The notes beneath the pieces are model-generated. The model had not been told where the DNA came from and made no database searches. It was given only the letters and a program-made list of their open reading frames with translations. The translations under genes were made by a program, and so were the position numbers. From assembly GCA_036771375.1 (NCBI GenBank), contig DAIPHL010000004.1:1-37380 (forward strand): 37,380 nt of DNA. The letters run 5' to 3'. The DNA comes from DAIPHL01 sp036771375 (GTDB lineage: Bacteria > Synergistota > Synergistia > Synergistales > Synergistaceae). Numbering within the stretch: the stretch's first letter is position 1; each line of letters starts with the position of its first letter. Positions 33,184-37,380 of the stretch are shown here, piece by piece.

Positions 33184-34413
33184 CTATTTTCCCCCTTTGC
33201 GCCTCAAGTACGACGGGGTGTCGTAGACCGTTTCGACGGATACAATACCCTCCGGTTGCGGTGGAGCATCCCCTACCCGAGGCGGGTTCTCCCTTGCATT
33301 CGGTTGTCTTTGTCTCCCCGCAGAGGGAATCGGCCGAGGCTCGGATCTCGCATCCGGTCGTTCGCGCCGGGAAGGAGAGGAGGAGGGCTCGACCTCAAAA
33401 CCCGTTGCGATGAGGACGATCTGCACCAAATCCTTGAGAGAGGGATCGGGAACCCAACCCCAGATGAAGTTGGCATCCGGATCGATCTGACTCTGGAGAA
33501 AGCTTGCCGCCTCCTGCGTCTCCATGATACCCACGTTTGGATCGCCGCTTATGTTCAGCAGCACGCCCTTTGCCCCTCCGATCGAACATCCCATCAGCGG
33601 GCTTTCCATCGCCTTTCGAAGGGCTTCCTGTGTCCTGTATTCGCCACTTGCCGTACCGACTCCCATGACGGCGGCCCCGGCGTGCTTCATGACGCTTGTC
33701 AGGTCGGCGAAATCGACGTTGAGCATACCCGGTTTGGTGACGATATCGGTCACACCCTGAACGGCCTGGCGAAGGACATCGTCGGCCATGGCAAACGCGT
33801 CGATCAGAGACATCGTCCGTTCGGACAGCTCCAGCAATTTGTCGTTTGGCACGACAATGAGGGCATCCACAAGGCCTTTTACCTTTTGGATCCCCTCCTC
33901 GGCAATCAAGGTCCTCCTCTTGCCCTCGAACGAAAAGGGACGCGTGACGACCGATACCGTCAGAATTCCCATTTCCTTGGCGACATCCGCGATGACGGGC
34001 AGAGCACCCGTACCGGTTCCGCCTCCCATCCCCGCGGCGAGGTAGACCATATTGCACCCCTTGAGTGAGGTTCGTATTTCCTCTCGGGACTCGATGGCGG
34101 CCATGGCCCCGACCTCCGGTCTCGCACCCGCACCCAATCCTCTTGTCGTCTTACTCCCCAGGATCAGTTTCTCCGCGGACAGGGTCCTCTCCAGACTGTG
34201 GATATCTGTGTTGACAGCAAGGAACTCCACGCCTTTCGCTCCGGTGCGAATGATATGGTCGAGCGCGTTACACCCTCCACCACCGACCCCAACTATCTTG
34301 ATCCTCTCCCGGAATGCTCTCTGGGGAGCGGATTGCTCTTTTTCTCCTGTTTTGAGCCGTTTTTCCTCGAAGCTCTCTTCCAGCGTCAATTCAAGGGCAG
34401 AATTCATGGCCAT
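33184..34413 (-). CDS. ftsZ: Cell-division protein FtsZ
   Basis: The protein has 409 residues. After an N-terminal extension of about 35 residues come GVGGGGCNALDHII, VNTDIHSLE, the tubulin signature GGGTGTGALPVIA and the synergy loop region NVDFADLTSVM. The GTP-binding set is therefore complete. A Pro/Arg/Ser-rich linker (about 325-395) leads to the conserved C-terminal peptide YDTPSYLRRK, which binds FtsA or other partners. Start ATG 34413 has GAGGAGG 9 nt upstream; ATG 34407 is two codons later. The gene stands alone: no ftsA, ftsQ or mur genes adjoin it. It has its own strong promoter and is divergent from an AI-2E-family gene. Confidence 0.97.
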   Translation of the reverse strand: MAMNSALELTLEESFEEKRLKTGEKEQSAPQRAFRERIKIVGVGGGGCNALDHIIRTGAKGVEFLAVNTDIHSLERTLSAEKLILGSKTTRGLGAGARPEVGAMAAIESREEIRTSLKGCNMVYLAAGMGGGTGTGALPVIADVAKEMGILTVSVVTRPFSFEGKRRTLIAEEGIQKVKGLVDALIVVPNDKLLELSERTMSLIDAFAMADDVLRQAVQGVTDIVTKPGMLNVDFADLTSVMKHAGAAVMGVGTASGEYRTQEALRKAMESPLMGCSIGGAKGVLLNISGDPNVGIMETQEAASFLQSQIDPDANFIWGWVPDPSLKDLVQIVLIATGFEVEPSSSPSRRERPDARSEPRPIPSAGRQRQPNARENPPRVGDAPPQPEGIVSVETVYDTPSYLRRKGGK

Positions 34414-34469
34414 GCAATTCTTCCTCCTCACGTCCGACCAGTCCGAAAGGCTCAAAATATACATGTGCT

Positions 34470-34498
34470 ATCATAGGAAAAGCGTCCTTCTCTGTCAA
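34470..34498 (-). promoter_or_regulatory. Strong sigma-70-type promoter of ftsZ
   Basis: On the minus strand a perfect TTGACA (plus 34493-34498), a 17-nt spacer and TATGAT (plus 34470-34475, 5 of 6) form the best promoter in the window. Transcription would start near 34463, leaving a leader of about 50 nt with the GAGGAGG ribosome-binding site. Confidence 0.75.
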
Positions 34499-34547
34499 TA
34501 AAAATCTTCGGAAGTAAAAATACCGGTCCGAGAAAATTCACGAGAAG

Positions 34548-34590
34548 GTCGAAGCCGGATCGAAAAAACCGGATACGGTCAAGCTTCGAC
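34548..34590 (+). repeat. 8-bp inverted repeat upstream of the AI-2E-family gene
   Basis: GTCGAAGC (34548-34555) and GCTTCGAC (34583-34590) are perfect complements separated by 27 nt that contain CCGGAT twice. They lie in the ftsZ/AI-2E divergent region just before the ribosome-binding site of the plus-strand gene. It may be a leader hairpin or operator. Confidence 0.35.
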
Positions 34591-34611
34591 AAGAACAGGA
34601 GAGATCCCCCG

Positions 34612-35781
34612 ATGCATTTCAACGAAAACGACGAAGGAAGACTCCCTTCAACAAACCGGGAAGAACCTTCCCTTCCCGAGACCACGCAAGAAACGGTTTT
34701 GCAGGGCGAGGAACTTCTCAAACCCGGAAGGCTCATCCCCCATGGGAAAAATTTTCCTCTCTTTCTCTTCTTTCTGTTTGTGTTGTCGTGCCTCGTACTG
34801 CGCCCTCTCGCTTACGGCATTGCCTGGGGAACCCTCTTTGCCTTCCTCTGGTCTCCCGTTCAAAGGAGGCTTTGTCGCACCGGCATGTTGAAAAACCGCC
34901 CGAATCTCTGTGCCGCGACTTCGACCCTGCTTCTTCTCGTCTCGTGTACCATTCCGCTCGTTCTGGTTTTGCAGGCGATCTTTATCGAGCTCTTCGCATC
35001 CTACGAATCGTTCTCGGCATACCTTGCCGGCGTCAAACAGACCGGGCTGCCATCCATCACGTCGCTTCTGCCGGAGGGTCTCTCCCGCATCATCTCGCCC
35101 CTTCTGGCAGATCGAGAACGAATCACCTCTTTGCTCTTCTCCCTCACAAAAACCGCGACCGGCTTTTTGCAGGATTTGTCGGCCAATATCCTACAGTGGA
35201 CCGGAACGTTTCTCTTTCAGGGATTTGTCGCAGTTCTGACCATGTTCTTCATGATACGCGACGGGAAAAAAGTGGTGGCGTTCCTCAAAGACCTGATTCC
35301 CCTCCCTCGCGACGCGAGGGAGAAATTCGTCGAGGACACCGGAGGAATGATGAAATCCGTCGCATACGGCGTCATTCTTACCGTGGGCCTACAGGCCGCA
35401 CTTGGAGGAATCGGCTGGAAACTCTGCCGTCTTCCGGGCGCATACCTCGCCTCGGCGGCCATGTTCCTGTTTGGCATCTTCCCCGTCGGGACCGCCGTGG
35501 TCTGGCTGCCGGGAGCGATATATTTGTTTCTGACGGGAGCGACGATCCGCGGTTTTGCATTGCTCGCCTGGGGAACACTCGCCGTGGCATCCATCGACAA
35601 CTTGCTCCGTCCCATTCTGATCCGAGGGGGCAAAGAAGCTCCGACCCTCGCCGTAATGCTGGGACTCGTCGGAGGGGTCGCGGTCTGGGGTCTGCTTGGC
35701 GTCTTTCTCGGACCGATCGTTCTCGTGACGTTCATCGGGATCCTCGATCTATACAGAAAAAGCCTCGACCGCGACGGTTGA
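34612..35781 (+). CDS. AI-2E family transporter (PerM/YdiK-type membrane protein)
   Basis: The protein has 389 residues. After a charged cytoplasmic N-terminus of about 45 residues come two or three helices, a central extracytoplasmic region (about 130-200), and five further helices. Conserved elements are FVAVLTMFFMIRDGKKV, LIPLPRDAREKF, GVILTVGLQAALGGIGW, and the C-terminal NLLRPILIRGG followed by LGLVGGVAVWGLLGVFLGPIV. The family exports varied small solutes or ions; autoinducer-2 export is only one case, so the substrate is unknown. GGAGAGA lies 7-13 nt before ATG 34612. Its 3' end forms part of the terminator of the convergent TPR gene. Confidence 0.92.
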   Translation: MHFNENDEGRLPSTNREEPSLPETTQETVLQGEELLKPGRLIPHGKNFPLFLFFLFVLSCLVLRPLAYGIAWGTLFAFLWSPVQRRLCRTGMLKNRPNLCAATSTLLLLVSCTIPLVLVLQAIFIELFASYESFSAYLAGVKQTGLPSITSLLPEGLSRIISPLLADRERITSLLFSLTKTATGFLQDLSANILQWTGTFLFQGFVAVLTMFFMIRDGKKVVAFLKDLIPLPRDAREKFVEDTGGMMKSVAYGVILTVGLQAALGGIGWKLCRLPGAYLASAAMFLFGIFPVGTAVVWLPGAIYLFLTGATIRGFALLAWGTLAVASIDNLLRPILIRGGKEAPTLAVMLGLVGGVAVWGLLGVFLGPIVLVTFIGILDLYRKSLDRDG

Positions 35782-35783
35782 GG
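35756..35783 (-). terminator. Intrinsic terminator of the TPR gene
   Basis: On the minus strand CCTCAACCG and CGGTCGAGG form a 9-bp stem (one T-G wobble) with a 3-nt loop, followed by CTTTTTC. It lies 44 nt after the stop of the TPR gene and overlaps the last codons of the convergent AI-2E-family gene. Confidence 0.65.
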
Positions 35784-35826
35784 CCCCTGTCCTCCACTCA
35801 TTACGATCTTTCCTTCGTTTATCCCG

Positions 35827-37158
35827 TCAGTCTTCGAGTCTTCTCCAGAAGGAATCATCCCTGTCGTTAAGAGGGAGCTCTCCTCGATAGACGACCGCGG
35901 CCCGCTGGGCTCCGCTCGAATAGAGGGCAAGCCCCCCACCTTTCAGAATGTACCGGAAACCGGGTTCCTGCAGATCGCTGTCCCCCCACCGAACAAAGGC
36001 ATCCTTGTACTTGGGATCGAGAAAGTTGGCAATGCCGAGTCCCTCCGCCGTTTTGTACCGGGACAAGCGACTCTCGATCTGCGCGACGCCGTTTTTTTCG
36101 TCCAGCCAGACGACGAGGCTCGGCTTCTCGGCGCTCTCCCCATAACTCAAAACCTCGTAATTCCCGTCGTGTTCGCGCTTCGAAGGAACACCGAACAAAG
36201 AGAAAAGAGCGTCCGCAGAGGCCCCGAGGGCGAGGGCTCCGAGGGATTCCCCCGGTTTGATGATGACCGCCGGATCGGTCGGCCATCCGAGCATTCCCTT
36301 GGCCGCGTTGATCGAGTGCAGGGGACGCTTGTCGTCGGAGGCGGCGAAGTCGCCCGCCCGCGTGAAGCCCCTCAGCGCCTCCCGGTAGCGACCGAGCTTC
36401 ATCAAGGATTTGGACGCGGACAGAAGCAGCTCGACATCCCTGACGTTCGAATCGATCGCTTTCGTGTAGTTTTCCGCGGCGCGCTCATCGCTTCCCAGGT
36501 GTCCGTACACCCGCCCCAGCAGATAGCAAACCTCCCCCCTCTTCGGGACAAGCCTGGAGGCCCGCTCCAGAGGACCAAGCGCATCCTCGTGGCGCCCCAT
36601 ACGAAGATACAGTTCACCGAGAAGAATCAGCGTATCCGCGTCTTTCGGGCGTGTTTCAAGGTGTCTTTCGTATGCAAAGATCGCTTCGGAATCCTTTCCC
36701 TGTCTCTCCAACGCCTGTCCCATGCGGAGAAGGGTATCCCGACGCTCCGGTTTGAGACGAAATACCTTGCGGTATTGCACGACGGCCTCTTCGAACTCCC
36801 CTGCCCGAAAGTGGCGATCCGCGGTCTGAAAGAGCACCTCCGGCAGTATGTTGTTTCTGTAATACCAAAAACCGCCCCCGGCGAAGGCGATGACCAGAAG
36901 CAACGGGATCGACACGAAAAAAAACCTCGACAGGGGACGCGACTCCGTGCGCGGCACGTAGGCTTCCTCCTCCGGAGTAAGGCCGGTCTTCTCGGGAGGA
37001 ACGTGTACAGGCAGTCTCTCTTTCCCGGAAGTTTTCTTTCGCCTCTCCCCCTTGGGAGAAGCGTTCTCTCTCTTTGGGTTTTTGTCCAAAACAATCCCCC
37101 TGTTTTCGCAGGACCTGATGTCAAAATGATTCTCAAAAGCGCGTGAGACCAGATTCAT
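35827..37158 (-). CDS. Membrane-anchored TPR protein
   Basis: The protein has 443 residues from ATG 37158. Lys/Arg-rich N-terminal sequence is followed by one membrane helix (about 79-99, FFFVSIPLLLVIAFAGGGFWYY). Several TPR units follow (about 108-275; for example AGEFEEAVVQYRKVFRLKP, GKDSEAIFAYERHLETRP and GRHEDALGPLERASRLVP). A C-terminal domain of about 150 residues begins GESLGALALGASADALFSLFGVPSKRE and is unrecognised. The topology puts TPRs and C-terminal domain in the periplasm, as for protein-interaction scaffolds of the envelope. The start is uncertain: ATG 37158 lacks a ribosome-binding site, whereas TTG 37089 is preceded by AGGGGG. A promoter at 37222-37250 suits both. Confidence 0.88.
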   Translation of the reverse strand: MNLVSRAFENHFDIRSCENRGIVLDKNPKRENASPKGERRKKTSGKERLPVHVPPEKTGLTPEEEAYVPRTESRPLSRFFFVSIPLLLVIAFAGGGFWYYRNNILPEVLFQTADRHFRAGEFEEAVVQYRKVFRLKPERRDTLLRMGQALERQGKDSEAIFAYERHLETRPKDADTLILLGELYLRMGRHEDALGPLERASRLVPKRGEVCYLLGRVYGHLGSDERAAENYTKAIDSNVRDVELLLSASKSLMKLGRYREALRGFTRAGDFAASDDKRPLHSINAAKGMLGWPTDPAVIIKPGESLGALALGASADALFSLFGVPSKREHDGNYEVLSYGESAEKPSLVVWLDEKNGVAQIESRLSRYKTAEGLGIANFLDPKYKDAFVRWGDSDLQEPGFRYILKGGGLALYSSGAQRAAVVYRGELPLNDRDDSFWRRLED

Positions 37159-37221
37159 GGTCTTGGCGTTTTCGACGACCCAAACACGATGTCGCCCTTC
37201 CCGACCGTCTGCCGGTTACTC

Positions 37222-37250
37222 ATTTTAGCAGCCTTCCGCCAAACCTGCAA
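37222..37250 (-). promoter_or_regulatory. Extended -10 promoter of the TPR gene
   Basis: On the minus strand TGC-TAAAAT (the hexamer at plus 37222-37227) is an extended -10 element, and TTGCAG (plus 37245-37250) lies 17 nt upstream as a weak -35. The -10 overlaps the TAA stop of the preceding gene fragment. Confidence 0.45.
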
Positions 37251-37380
37251 AAGAGCGCCGGGAAATTTCACCGACTTTACGGGCGATTGTCGAAAAATCC
37301 GCTTCTTTGACAGGACGCGATGTGCTAAAGTACCCGCAAAGAAACGCTTCGACAAACCGCCAAACATGAGGGCGCCGACC
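37225..37380 (-). CDS. 3' end of an unrecognised gene, cut by the right window edge
   Basis: A frame of 51 codons enters from the right edge and ends in TAA at 37225-37227. The peptide contains RPHVWRFVEAFL, RPVKEADFSTIARKVGEISR and ends GLAEGC. It reads like the helical C-terminus of a real protein with codon use like its neighbours, but I do not recognise the family. Two other minus-strand frames are also open here for part of the stretch, so the call is tentative. Confidence 0.45.
   Translation of the reverse strand, partial: GRRPHVWRFVEAFLCGYFSTSRPVKEADFSTIARKVGEISRRSFAGLAEGC

Noticed and set aside
33007..34068. 353-codon open frame on the plus strand
   Set aside because: Antisense shadow of ftsZ and of the gap beyond it; no motif and no ribosome-binding site.
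1..37380. CRISPR arrays, insertion sequences, prophage genes, tRNA or rRNA genes
   Set aside because: No regularly spaced repeats, transposase or integrase motifs, or tRNA-like T-arm sequences were seen on either strand by reading; a tRNAscan/Infernal run could still find something I missed.

Overview
The window looks like a chromosomal segment from a Gram-negative (diderm), amino-acid/peptide-fermenting bacterium, most likely a member of the Synergistota. This is an inference. It rests on a bacterial V/A-type ATPase operon, an archaeal/cyanobacterial-type CobT homologue (TIGR00303 family), a TamB/AsmA-like envelope protein, a peptide-binding protein and a glutamate carrier. I see no phage, IS element, CRISPR array, tRNA or rRNA. 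It reads as core chromosome with tightly packed operons.

Layout. Positions 1-13482 are all on the minus strand. Read in the direction of transcription they encode a nine-gene V-type ATPase operon (D, G/H, C, I, K, F, E, A, B), then a tail-anchored double zinc-ribbon protein, an LD-carboxypeptidase (LdcA), the glutamate carrier GltS, and a peptide-type ABC substrate-binding protein that has its own promoter and is cut by the window edge. Positions 13633-16420 (+) hold a corrinoid module: CobT homologue, FecCD-type permease and ABC ATPase, with no binding protein. A 1209-residue AsmA/TamB-like protein (minus) is convergent with this module. It is divergent from parA-parB-HIT-yigZ (+), and a perfect 16-bp parS site lies directly after yigZ. 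Then on the minus strand come ftsZ, bioY, a putative metallopeptidase with a degenerate zinc motif, a 1821-residue alpha-2-macroglobulin and PBP1C. An AI-2E-family membrane protein (+) and a membrane-anchored TPR protein (minus) close the window, together with the 3' end of one more gene.

How the genes work together. The region combines ion-driven energetics (V-ATPase, GltS), peptide and peptidoglycan-fragment use (binding protein, LdcA), envelope building and defence (AsmA-like, PBP1C, alpha-2-macroglobulin), and cell-cycle functions (ParABS, FtsZ). parAB with a consensus parS suggests the segment lies in the origin-proximal part of the chromosome, but I found no DnaA-box cluster.

Points most worth a second look are: a K (c-ring) subunit whose N-terminal hairpin ends in a signal-peptidase-like site and whose sodium ligands are missing; the HExxH-to-RExxR metallopeptidase-like protein; overlapping palindromes on the asmA-like promoter; a 17-bp perfect stem-loop after ftsZ; the V-ATPase gene order with D first; and the tail-anchored zinc-ribbon protein behind the ATPase genes. 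No entirely new multi-gene system is evident.
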